Positions 6,005 to 12,697 of a stretch of 20,385 nucleotides of DNA are shown piece after piece (positions within the stretch are counted from its first letter, which is position 1; each line of letters begins with the position of its first letter). A program made the translations under genes and the position numbers. The notes beneath the pieces were generated by a model. It was not told where the DNA came from and searched no databases. It worked only from the letters and a program-made list of their open reading frames with translations. The stretch is from assembly GCA_045543215.1 (NCBI GenBank), contig JAZQMD010000077.1, positions 1-20,385 of the forward strand, in the 5' to 3' direction. This DNA comes from DXYV01 sp045543215 (GTDB taxonomy: Bacteria > Bacillota > Clostridia > Oscillospirales > Oscillospiraceae).

Positions 6005-8535
6005 GTAATACCCCCTACAAGATTCACGCCAACGCGCTGTGTCTGCTCCTTTGATAGGTCATATACCATTCTCCCCAGCCTTTGTCGGTCTACTTCTAAA
6101 ATCACCGTGTGCTGTCCCCCGCCAAAGCCTCCATTGCGCTGCATAACGTTTTCAACAGCCTGCTCAATGGTAGAAAGCGGGGCCTCTATATTCGTCCCAT
6201 GGGTCTGATCTCCCAAAATGGCTAAGAATTCTCGATTTGGCGGTATAACCGCCCCGGATGCAAGCGCCGGAATCTTTGCACTTGAAACAGAGGGGGTTGC
6301 AGATGTTGTACTAATTTCACCACTGACATTGCCAAGGGATGTGCCTCCCTTTAGCTTGGATGAATTGAGCGCTCCAACCGCCACGCCAGCACCCAGAAGC
6401 CCCAGACCCACAAGAACTAACATAGGGTTTAATGTTATGGCCCCAATCGCAACAAGAGCGATTCCAGCCAGCAAAAGTGCCGTTGTCACCCAGCCAGTGA
6501 CTTCGGAAAGCCCAAGAGCCTCCCACCATTCATCAAATGTACCCGTCTTTTCCCCATAAACAACTGCGACTGCTAAAAGGGCCAAGCCGCCAACGAACAT
6601 AAGAATATTGGCTGTCACAATTCCAATTACAATAAGGGCAATCCCTCCGATCAAGAGGGCCGCAGTCACCCATGTATCCGCATGAGGGATGCCAAGAATA
6701 TCCCACCAATTATCAAATGTCCCTGTTTCTTCTCCGTAATTGATTCCCGCAAAGAGCATAGCCATTCCACCTAAAAACATTGTTACATTTTTAAGAAGAA
6801 TGCCGAACACAGTTAAAGCAATTCCGCCCAATAAGAGGACTATGGTGATCCATCCTTGAACATAGGGAAGCTGCAAAATGTCCCACCACTTTTGAAATAA
6901 TCCAGTTTTCACGCTAACAACCACGCCGGCTCCGACCAAAACAAGACCCGCAACAATCATTAAAATATTTTTCATCCAGATACCGATCACGATTAAAGCC
7001 ATCCCTCCGATTATGAGTATGGCGGTAAGCCAAACGGCGGCAGCAGAAAGCTTCAAAGACTCCCACCAGTTGTCAAAGACACCGCTTTCTTGCCCGATAT
7101 AAATTCCCGCTATAATCAATCCAAGGCCTGCAATAACCATCAAATAATTTTGTGTAATAGCTCCAATAACGATCAGCACCATTCCACCAATTAAAAGAGC
7201 TGCAGTAACATATTGTGCCGCTTTAGATAGGCCAAGTTTTTCCGACCAGTCCTCCAACATTCCACTATTTGTTATGTAGGCTATCGTGGTTCCAACGAGT
7301 ACAAGCCCCGCGATGACCAGTAAAATATTTCCCATAGCCGCCCCGATTGCTACAAGGGCAATTCCGGCGAGAAGTATAGCCAAAACAACAAATTCACCAA
7401 CACTATCAAGCCCTAGTGCATCAGCCCAGTCTTTTAACACCTCGCTCTCAGTTCCAAGTCCAACTCCGGTTCCAAGGAGGATCAAGCCGGCAAAAACAAG
7501 GGGTAGGTTTGCTGTTGCGGCTCCAAAAGCAATCAACGCAATACCGCCAAGGATAAGTGCGGCGGTGACCAGCCCAGCCGCCTGGCCCAACATATCGGAA
7601 ATCCAACTATTATCCTTTTTCTCAAGTCCCGCGAAATCTGGCGCGATTTCTTCATTTTCTGTTCCTTTTTCGCTGTTTTGACCTGAAAGCTTGTTGATCT
7701 CATCGAAGCCAGCCAAGGCTTTGCTTGATTCTTCAGCCGCTTCTCCTACTTTCTCTACCGCTTTGGATTCTTCCTCCAGATTTTCTGCCGCCTTTTTGGA
7801 GTCCTCCACAGTGGTGCCAAACAACCCGGACATTAATTGCGCAGCAGCCATAACAGCGCTGGTTAAAAGGTCAATCAGGATGGTAAACGCCGGGATAATA
7901 ACGTCAACAAGTGGCTGTGCAAGGATTAAAAGTGCCGCTTTCAGCCGACCAATTGCTGCCACAGCATCATCATTTGACTTAACAACGTCCACTAACCACT
8001 CACGAAGTGCGGTTAGCCCACCTGTAATAACAGTAAAGATAAGGGCGCTTCTTATGATCTCACGCAGGCGAAGGGCAAACTTGTGGGCACTTTTCTGCGC
8101 CCGCTTCATAGCTTCAGCCATTTTTCCACTGTTCACCCCAGCCGATACAAGATTGGATTGGAGATCCCCGGTACGTTCTTTACAGAGGTCGATTTCAATT
8201 TGGGATTTTTTGATGGCCTCATCGTACCGTTCTACCTTTAACTGTACAGAGTCCCATTCTTTTTGAAGCCTCTGTACCTCAGCAGACTGCGCTTTGATTT
8301 GATCTTTCGTCCCCCAGCCAGATGTACCCTCTTGCATACTTTGGAGTCTCGCTTTCGCCATGTCCAAAGTTGCCGCCAGTTGATTTGACTGCTCAAGCAA
8401 TGGAATTTTCTGCTGCTGCTTGATATATATCTGGTCATTCATTGACTGAATCTTTTTTGTTAGTCGATTGACTTCTCTTTGGGCGTCTTTCGCATCTACA
8501 ATGGTGTCAATTACGATAGAGCCATCAGCCGCCAT
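6001..8535 (-). CDS. Tail tape measure protein with seven 60-residue membrane-like repeats
   Basis: About 844 residues. N-terminal residues 10-150 are a charged helical coiled coil (DAKDAQREVNRL, then Gln/Lys/Glu-rich). Residues 160-235 are amphipathic to hydrophobic, and 245-310 are an acidic linker. Residues 318-720 form seven tandem 60-residue units, each with two hydrophobic spans. The C-terminus is soluble. Length, position after the chaperone genes, and the helical and membrane-active content fit a tape measure that sets tail length and helps DNA cross the membrane. At about 0.15 nm per residue it predicts a tail near 125 nm. Start ATG 8535 has AGAGGTGA at ideal spacing; an in-frame GTG at 8544 lies within that site. 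The gene is separated from its usual chaperone neighbour by the plus-strand zinc-ribbon pair. No lytic domain is seen. Confidence 0.9.
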   Translation of the reverse strand: MAADGSIVIDTIVDAKDAQREVNRLTKKIQSMNDQIYIKQQQKIPLLEQSNQLAATLDMAKARLQSMQEGTSGWGTKDQIKAQSAEVQRLQKEWDSVQLKVERYDEAIKKSQIEIDLCKERTGDLQSNLVSAGVNSGKMAEAMKRAQKSAHKFALRLREIIRSALIFTVITGGLTALREWLVDVVKSNDDAVAAIGRLKAALLILAQPLVDVIIPAFTILIDLLTSAVMAAAQLMSGLFGTTVEDSKKAAENLEEESKAVEKVGEAAEESSKALAGFDEINKLSGQNSEKGTENEEIAPDFAGLEKKDNSWISDMLGQAAGLVTAALILGGIALIAFGAATANLPLVFAGLILLGTGVGLGTESEVLKDWADALGLDSVGEFVVLAILLAGIALVAIGAAMGNILLVIAGLVLVGTTIAYITNSGMLEDWSEKLGLSKAAQYVTAALLIGGMVLIVIGAITQNYLMVIAGLGLIIAGIYIGQESGVFDNWWESLKLSAAAVWLTAILIIGGMALIVIGIWMKNILMIVAGLVLVGAGVVVSVKTGLFQKWWDILQLPYVQGWITIVLLLGGIALTVFGILLKNVTMFLGGMAMLFAGINYGEETGTFDNWWDILGIPHADTWVTAALLIGGIALIVIGIVTANILMFVGGLALLAVAVVYGEKTGTFDEWWEALGLSEVTGWVTTALLLAGIALVAIGAITLNPMLVLVGLGLLGAGVAVGALNSSKLKGGTSLGNVSGEISTTSATPSVSSAKIPALASGAVIPPNREFLAILGDQTHGTNIEAPLSTIEQAVENVMQRNGGFGGGQHTVILEVDRQRLGRMVYDLSKEQTQRVGVNLVGGIT
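6373..7584 (-). repeat. Seven tandem 180-base (60-residue) repeats in the tape measure gene
   Basis: Units begin at bases 7584, 7404, 7224, 7044, 6864, 6684 and 6504 (minus strand), an exact 180-base period with no insertion or deletion. The last unit decays after about 44 residues. Within the unit, Gly at 14, 21 and 33 and Asn at 26 are present in all seven copies. Trp at 53 (in FDNWWD-like motifs) is present in the first six. Each unit has two hydrophobic stretches flanking the Asn. The DNA copies have diverged, so the duplication is not recent. Confidence 0.95.
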
Positions 8536-8565
8536 AAAAATCACCTCTCAGATTCAATATTGTTG

Positions 8566-8594
8566 GTGACATGATTGAAGAAATATGGTATATT
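8566..8594 (+). promoter_or_regulatory. Sigma-A-like promoter for the zinc-ribbon pair
   Basis: GTGACA (8566-8571; five of six match TTGACA) lies 17 bases before TATATT (8589-8594; five of six match TATAAT) on the plus strand. A strong AAAAGGAGGGG ribosome site starts at 8601. It would drive the two plus-strand genes independently of the minus-strand late operon. With ideal spacing and two good boxes this is a credible constitutive promoter, though untested. Confidence 0.65.
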
Positions 8595-8618
8595 TTGGTG
8601 AAAAGGAGGGGTATTATT

Positions 8619-8873
8619 ATGAATTCCAAAAGATTAGCTCCGTGCAAGGTCTGCGGAGAGGAAATCTCCAAAAGCGCAAACGTATGTCCGCACTGTGGCG
8701 AAAATCTTGTCTTTAGGAAACCTGGGGTTTGGGTAGGAATTATCCTGTGGTGTGTTGCGCTTTTTTGTTTCTTCAAAGCATGTGACGTAATTTCAGAACC
8801 CTTTAGTCCTAGTCAGATTCAAAATTTTCAGCAAGAAAGCAATTTGTCAATTAGTTGCTGGAAGAATTTTTAG
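8619..8873 (+). CDS. Small zinc-ribbon membrane protein (moron)
   Basis: 84 residues. One four-cysteine zinc ribbon (C9, C12, C23, C26, of CxxC...CPxCG type) is followed by one hydrophobic segment (about 37-54) and a short polar tail with two further cysteines (C55, C80). The likely topology is ribbon in the cytoplasm, tail outside, but this is inferred. I chose ATG 8619 because AAAAGGAGGGG lies at ideal spacing; an upstream in-frame ATG (8571) overlaps the promoter. It lies on the strand opposite all phage structural genes, just upstream of a related larger gene, and is visibly AT-rich. Its ribbon closely resembles the second ribbon of that neighbour (shared CK.CG..I.KSA..CP.CG), so it may be a shortened paralogue. 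Function unknown. Confidence 0.75.
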   Translation: MNSKRLAPCKVCGEEISKSANVCPHCGENLVFRKPGVWVGIILWCVALFCFFKACDVISEPFSPSQIQNFQQESNLSISCWKNF

Positions 8874-8921
8874 CATAATAAAAGAAATTGCACTAATATG
8901 ATGATATTCCTTACAAAATTA

Positions 8922-8948
8922 TATAATATTTTGACAAAAGGAAAGGTG
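8922..8948 (+). promoter_or_regulatory. Possible -10 box and ribosome site before the second zinc-ribbon gene
   Basis: The 79-base gap between the two plus-strand genes is very AT-rich. It contains a perfect TATAAT (8922-8927) without a clear -35 at 16-18 bases, then AAAGGAAAGGTG ahead of the ATG at 8953. The ribosome site is convincing; a separate promoter is only possible. The pair may be transcribed from 8566 as one unit. Confidence 0.35.
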
Positions 8949-8952
8949 TCTT

Positions 8953-9588
8953 ATGGTAAAAATAAAGCACTGTCGACTTTGTGGTGGAGAAATGGCAAAG
9001 GGTTCATCTCGTTGCCCTCACTGCGGGGGGAGTATTTGGAGCGTAGGAATGGGGGATGGGCTGGTTGCCTGTAAATCCTGTGGTCATAATATTGCGAAAA
9101 GCGCACAGACTTGTCCAAGTTGTGGCTTCAAACCACACATTGCTGCCTACATAGCTTCTGCAATACTTATCACTGTGTTTACCTCAATTATGATGGTATT
9201 AGTCCTCAACACACCATCAAGAGTCGATAAAGTGGCGCAAAGTCCTAATCCAGTAGAACCAGAAACATATATCACCATATCTGCACAAACATTATGGGAT
9301 GAATACTCCGCAAACCAAGTTAATGCTGATAATCTTTATAACGGAAAGCTTTTGGCTGTTACTGGAACTGTTGTTGATATTGGTCAAGACTTAATAACAA
9401 AGGCACCGTGTATTTCTTTAAGTACTGGGGGAACCATCAGCTTGTACCCAGTTCAATGCTTTTTCCCAAAAAACGGAAGTCAAAATGATATCATTTCACA
9501 ACTTTCGGACGGGGATACCGTTACTATTTTTGGAACTTGCGAGGGAGTCTCAGTTGTCCATGTGCAGCTGTCAAATTGTTATTTTTGA
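8953..9588 (+). CDS. Double zinc-ribbon membrane protein with OB-fold (tRNA_anti-like) domain (moron)
   Basis: 211 residues. The order is zinc ribbon 1 (C7, C10, C21, C24), zinc ribbon 2 (C40, C43, C54, C57), a membrane segment (about 64-86), a linker, and a domain at about 108-211. That domain (ISAQTLWDEYSANQVNADNLY, KLLAVTGTVVDIG, VQCFF, DGDTVTIFGTCEG) matches the tRNA_anti-like OB-fold pattern found in secreted or membrane proteins of Firmicutes. With a single membrane span the OB domain probably faces outward and the ribbons inward. Start ATG 8953 has AAAGGTG upstream. It sits in its own plus-strand unit ending at a strong terminator, inside a minus-strand late operon. This suggests expression from the prophage and a role in host fitness or phage exclusion, which is inference. 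Despite the domain name, tRNA binding is not implied. Confidence 0.85.
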   Translation: MVKIKHCRLCGGEMAKGSSRCPHCGGSIWSVGMGDGLVACKSCGHNIAKSAQTCPSCGFKPHIAAYIASAILITVFTSIMMVLVLNTPSRVDKVAQSPNPVEPETYITISAQTLWDEYSANQVNADNLYNGKLLAVTGTVVDIGQDLITKAPCISLSTGGTISLYPVQCFFPKNGSQNDIISQLSDGDTVTIFGTCEGVSVVHVQLSNCYF

Positions 9589-9592
9589 GTTA

Positions 9593-9622
9593 CCCGCCCC
9601 TTTATGGGGCGGGATTTTTTTG
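9593..9622 (+). terminator. Rho-independent terminator of the zinc-ribbon unit
   Basis: CCCGCCCC (9593-9600), loop TTTAT, GGGGCGGG (9606-9613), then ATTTTTTTG: an 8-bp all-GC stem with a seven-T run on the plus strand. It ends the zinc-ribbon transcript. The loop carries the TAA stop of the convergent Gp15 gene (9602-9604) and the right arm encodes its last residues. On the minus strand the same stem has no U tract, so late transcription from the other direction should mostly pass. Confidence 0.92.
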
Positions 9623-10168
9623 TCCTGTCCATTGCTTTAAAGCATCATCTTCTGCCTGGGTATAATGGGCCTTAAAGTCCACTAAATGGCGGTTTTTTCG
9701 ATACCACTCTTTATCAGACTTGTCCAAAGCTTTCCCACGGGCCTTACGATCACGAATGCGGACTACCTGGGCAAATGTACACTCCCCAATTTCCTGATAA
9801 GCGCAAACCCAAGTCCACCAATGAAGATAACCAAGCGCCCGTATTTCCGTACCCATTACCCTGTTGACAGGTGCTACAATCAGCTTAAAATCTTGCCCCC
9901 AGTCAACCAATTTAGGCCCTTTTTGTGTGTGATTTTCCTCCCCACAATTGATAAACCAAAAACATTGTTTTAGCGCGTCTTCAAGGTTTTCCGGAGGTAT
10001 CTTCTCAAGGTCAGGATAAAAAATGGATAATGCAACCGCACCTTTGTCCTGATCGCTTAGTTCCGGGTCGGTCAGGGCGATGCATATATCCAGAACCGCC
10101 CTATAATCAGAGCGTATATTATACTCAATCCCGCACACCTTTACGCTAGTTGGAAGATCGTAAATCAT
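9602..10168 (-). CDS. Gp15-family tail protein (bacteriophage Gp15)
   Basis: 188 residues with the clear pattern of the Gp15 family (PF06854): a LPTSVKVCGIEYNIRSDYRA N-terminus, FYPDLEKIPPENLEDALKQC, CFWFINCGEE, LVDWGQDFKLIVAPVNRV, LHWWTWVCAYQEIGECTFAQ, and a charged KALDKSDKEWYRKN end. In A118-like phages it follows the small tail chaperone and precedes the tape measure. It is thought to be the second half of the chaperone pair that coats the tape measure before the tube assembles. The ATG overlaps the upstream stop as ATGA. Its last codons form part of the neighbouring terminator stem. Here the tape measure begins only after the inserted 1-kb plus-strand unit. Confidence 0.9.
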   Translation of the reverse strand: MIYDLPTSVKVCGIEYNIRSDYRAVLDICIALTDPELSDQDKGAVALSIFYPDLEKIPPENLEDALKQCFWFINCGEENHTQKGPKLVDWGQDFKLIVAPVNRVMGTEIRALGYLHWWTWVCAYQEIGECTFAQVVRIRDRKARGKALDKSDKEWYRKNRHLVDFKAHYTQAEDDALKQWTGQKNPAP

Positions 10169-10584
10169 TTTTTATATTTGGCAGTGTACTTTGCGATCCT
10201 TGGGTTTGTTGCCTTCTGCTCCCTTGCAAAGCTGGTGTCGATTTCATCCATGACAGCCAACAGGAGGTTGCACCAGACGGGCAGTCCATTTGCAACCGCA
10301 TAAACATTCATCTCTGCAAAAACTGCATCACTTACGGGTTCCCCAAATACGCCGTCAATGGTTTTGCGCATTTCTGCATCGCATTCTCTGGCAAGGTCAA
10401 AGATCTCACGCTTATTGGCAGTTTTCTCCACTCTTTCTTTGTAACTGTCCTGCCGCTTGTCCAGCTCCTCAAATGCAGAATAAAGTCGCTCTATAAACGC
10501 ACTGTCAGTCGGATTAAAGGAAACCTCACACTTTCCATTGATCGTGTAAGTAACAAGGCCGGAATCAAAAATCAGTTCTTTCAA
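10165..10584 (-). CDS. Tail assembly chaperone (gp14-type)
   Basis: 139 residues, acidic to neutral and helical, starting with a short beta stretch (LIFDSGLVTYTINGKCEVSF) followed by FNPTDSAFIERLYSAFEELD. It lies between the tail tube gene and Gp15, the chaperone position. It starts with TTG at 10584, which overlaps the tail-tube TGA as TTGA; GAGGAGG lies at ideal spacing, so the unusual start is well supported. The 3' end reads TAT AAA AAA TGA, where the last A begins the ATG of Gp15. A -1 slip on the A run would fuse the two products, a possible analogue of lambda G/GT. No membrane or catalytic motif is seen. Confidence 0.75.
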   Translation of the reverse strand: MKELIFDSGLVTYTINGKCEVSFNPTDSAFIERLYSAFEELDKRQDSYKERVEKTANKREIFDLARECDAEMRKTIDGVFGEPVSDAVFAEMNVYAVANGLPVWCNLLLAVMDEIDTSFAREQKATNPRIAKYTAKYKK

Positions 10585-11132
10585 TCTTGCGCCTCCTCAC
10601 TGGATTTGTTTTCCGGGGTAAAGGTAACTGCCCCACCCTCTCCGATGGCGGCAGTCCCAGTTGTACGCGTCCCGCCAAAGGTCACATCAATGGGCATCCC
10701 GATATTCCCGCCACCTTCTCCACCAAGAGAGGAGGGCTTTAATGCACAGGAGGAATACCTTTCGGCAAAGACCGCAGTATCAGCAGTTCCAGCATATAGA
10801 TGAACCATCAGCATATCCATATTTGCCAGTGCTTGTGCGTTTTGATCTTTCACACCCAGATTCCATATCTTTTGCTGAGCTTTGTCTCCGGCATCTAGCT
10901 CACACGGATCGAAGGTCTGTGTGATGGTGGGCTTTTTCATGGTTGTATAAATGTTCCCAAAAATGTCTGTCTTAGATTCTTCGCCCCAATCATATTCCGC
11001 AGAGCTATCTTCCACTCTTTTTCCAATTGCACTCCAAACGGGTGCATCACTGGTGCCGGTGTTTAGGTAAACAATTAGCATTTCTCGGGCTACTGTCTGC
11101 CCTGCCACCGTATTAAATGTCATGTCAGCCAT
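10581..11132 (-). CDS. Major tail tube protein
   Basis: 183 residues. N-terminal FNTVAGQTVAREMLIVYLNT is followed by WSAIGKRVEDSSAEYDWGEE, TDIFGNIYTTMKKPTITQTF, and a beta-rich body. The C-terminal part (FTPENKSSEEAQD at the end) is low in complexity and acidic. This is the usual pattern of the tail tube protein of A118-like Firmicutes phages, which stacks in rings around the tape measure. ATG 11132 was chosen because GAGGTGA lies at ideal spacing; the next ATG (11123) overlaps the upstream stop as ATGA but lacks its own ribosome site. It is followed directly by the chaperone. Confidence 0.9.
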   Translation of the reverse strand: MADMTFNTVAGQTVAREMLIVYLNTGTSDAPVWSAIGKRVEDSSAEYDWGEESKTDIFGNIYTTMKKPTITQTFDPCELDAGDKAQQKIWNLGVKDQNAQALANMDMLMVHLYAGTADTAVFAERYSSCALKPSSLGGEGGGNIGMPIDVTFGGTRTTGTAAIGEGGAVTFTPENKSSEEAQD

Positions 11133-11548
11133 GGATTTTTCACCTCATTGTTTTTTCTATAAACGAATTGAATTTGTATTTGGTAAGTGGCGTCTCCGTT
11201 TCCGTCAACTGTCATGAGGGACACGTTGGACACCTCCATGGATATCGCCTGATACGGCTCGTCCAAGGACGGGAGGTCTTTTTGTTCCACCCGTTCCTCC
11301 AGCCATTCGCAGAATCTTTCCAGAAAATTGTAATTGTCCTGGCGGTCAACCTCGTCCTTTCCAGGCTCTTTCATCAGAAAGATGTAGCTGTTCTGGTAGG
11401 TAACATTGCCCATAATGTCCCTTTTAATGGCTCCACTGTTGGATGGGGAGAGCGCATAACTTCCTGTACCACGGGTCATATCAGTAAAAACCAGATCAAT
11501 TATCTCATATTCAGACAAGTATTTTTGCAGTGCGCCGATCACGCTCAT
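11120..11548 (-). CDS. Minor capsid / tail-completion protein (Minor_capsid_3 type)
   Basis: 142 residues. MSVIGALQKYLSEYEIIDLV is followed by a SYALSPSNSGAIKRDIMG segment, FLMKEPGKDEVDRQDNYNFL, ERFCEWLEERV, and a C-terminal beta strand pair. This matches the third of the three small minor capsid proteins in A118-like phages, which probably terminates the tail or joins it to the head. ATG 11548 overlaps the upstream TGA as ATGA with AGGGA nearby; a longer open frame (to 11596) would overlap the neighbour and is less likely. The role is by position and family; no structure-specific motif is seen. Confidence 0.8.
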   Translation of the reverse strand: MSVIGALQKYLSEYEIIDLVFTDMTRGTGSYALSPSNSGAIKRDIMGNVTYQNSYIFLMKEPGKDEVDRQDNYNFLERFCEWLEERVEQKDLPSLDEPYQAISMEVSNVSLMTVDGNGDATYQIQIQFVYRKNNEVKNPWLT

Positions 11549-11979
11549 TTGACTTTCCCTCCACAGGCCCTGGCTACCATTTGCATCAAACGGCACTTAT
11601 GGTCAGCCCACATCCGAATATCCCACTGTTTTCCCCGCATAGGTGCTCCGTGATAAGTCAGATCACGGTCAGATGGCACCTTCCTCACACCTTTCCGAGA
11701 CCACGCACGTCCTGTTTTGTGGTCATAAAAACATCCAAGCCCAGTTTGAGGATCCACATACAGGACTCCGTGGTATTGATAACGGGCATAGGGCTGCGTG
11801 TACTTCACATAATTTACACCGATAAAGCGTGTGTTCTTTAGCGTCCCAGTCTGCATCGGTACATAGTGATCCATAGCCTTGGCGCATTCGTGAGTAAACA
11901 TCTGTTGCACAGGGCCGTTAGGTTGTAATCCCCTGTGTTTCAAAATCTTTGCCGCATCGATGTTAGCTATGATCTTCAC
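11545..11979 (-). CDS. Minor capsid protein (Minor_capsid_2 type)
   Basis: 144 residues with a KIIANIDAAKILKHRGLQPN N-terminus, FTHECAKAMDHYVPMQTGTL, and YARYQYHGVLYVDP: the HK97-gp10-like / Minor_capsid_2 pattern of neck proteins. It contains a basic, aromatic-rich middle and ends with a cysteine/lysine-rich tail. The preferred start is GTG 11979, which overlaps the upstream stop as GTGA and has GGGAGG upstream; the open frame extends to TTG 11997 but that would consume the ribosome site. It belongs to the three-gene neck cassette between connector and tail tube. Confidence 0.8.
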   Translation of the reverse strand: MKIIANIDAAKILKHRGLQPNGPVQQMFTHECAKAMDHYVPMQTGTLKNTRFIGVNYVKYTQPYARYQYHGVLYVDPQTGLGCFYDHKTGRAWSRKGVRKVPSDRDLTYHGAPMRGKQWDIRMWADHKCRLMQMVARACGGKVK

Positions 11980-12359
11980 TTTCCCAAAACCTCCCAATGG
12001 GCCATGGAGCCGCCAAAATCCTTATGGTCAACGCTGGTAATGGTCAGCACATCGTCAAGATCCAGTTCCTTGCTAATGGAGCGTTGTATTTCAACCTGAA
12101 CACCTCCCCGTACCACCGTGTCCCCTGGTTGGAGCGTCCAGCCAAAGCGGTCTTTTAACCAAACTTTTGGCTTCTGGTATCCGGTGCGCCTCGGTATGAT
12201 AATGACTACCGAGCAAGCTGATTCCACTCCGGTCTTACGCAGAATTGTCCCACGGATATCATTCCAGTAGACGTTAGGCAGGACAGTCCGTTTCCACCGC
12301 TCTGTCCCGTCCTCCACGTACTTGTTGTACAATGTTACCGTGTCCTTAAACATACTCAT
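11976..12359 (-). CDS. Minor capsid / head-closure protein (Minor_capsid_1 type)
   Basis: 127 residues. MSMFKDTVTLYNKYVEDGTE, RWKRTVLPNVYWNDIRGTIL, VVIIIPRRTGYQKP and LQPGDTVVRGG are typical of the first small neck protein of A118-like phages. The beta-rich pattern suggests a head-closure or stopper ring below the connector. The ATG at 12359 overlaps the connector TGA as ATGA; no strong ribosome site of its own is seen, so translation is probably coupled. Another ATG two codons in (12353) is possible. Confidence 0.8.
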   Translation of the reverse strand: MSMFKDTVTLYNKYVEDGTERWKRTVLPNVYWNDIRGTILRKTGVESACSVVIIIPRRTGYQKPKVWLKDRFGWTLQPGDTVVRGGVQVEIQRSISKELDLDDVLTITSVDHKDFGGSMAHWEVLGK

Positions 12360-12694
12360 GCCCAGTTTACCGCCCTCATTAGGCCGGCAGGCTCAAGATA
12401 CATCCTCGCAGCCTCCAGGAGTGCGCCGGTCTTGGTCCTACCGCTGGTGGCAAAAGTCCTGGACCAGCTTCCTACGGATTGGCTAACTACCTCTCCGCCT
12501 TCCTCATTGCGTTGCCAAGCTTCGGCCACGGCACAGGAGGCCATCTTTACGGCATCCTCCTCCGGGCAAGTTGCTACTATACTGACGCTGTCAAGATAGG
12601 CACAGGCACGGGCGGATAGACGCGGATAATCCTCCTCTGCAATTTCCTTTCCATGATAAACGGACAGATAATAGGTATAATCAGCGTAGGCCAT
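12356..12694 (-). CDS. Head-tail connector (adaptor) protein
   Basis: 112 residues, mostly helical: YTYYLSVYHGKEIAEEDYPR, LSARACAYLDSVSI, KMASCAVAEAWQRNEE, then SVGSWSRTFA and a LLEAARMYLEPAGLM end. The pattern fits the gp6/gp15-type adaptor that binds under the portal after packaging. ATG 12694 is preceded by AAGGGGTGATC. It follows a 43-residue gene directly and begins a run of ATGA-type overlaps toward the tail genes. Confidence 0.85.
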   Translation of the reverse strand: MAYADYTYYLSVYHGKEIAEEDYPRLSARACAYLDSVSIVATCPEEDAVKMASCAVAEAWQRNEEGGEVVSQSVGSWSRTFATSGRTKTGALLEAARMYLEPAGLMRAVNWA

Positions 12695-12697
12695 AGA

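Noticed and set aside
7691..8266. 191-codon plus-strand open frame
   Set aside because: Serine/alanine-rich shadow of the coiled-coil part of the tape measure.
8525..8776. 83-codon minus-strand open frame across the start of the first zinc-ribbon gene
   Set aside because: It overlaps both the tape measure start and the zinc-ribbon gene, which has the better ribosome site and a clear Cys motif.
10150..10803. 217-codon plus-strand open frame
   Set aside because: It lies antisense to the chaperone and tail tube genes, has no ribosome site, and its composition (proline/serine/cysteine-rich) is that of a shadow frame.
11117..11653. 178-codon plus-strand open frame
   Set aside because: Antisense to two well-supported minor capsid genes with coupled starts; no ribosome site or family pattern.
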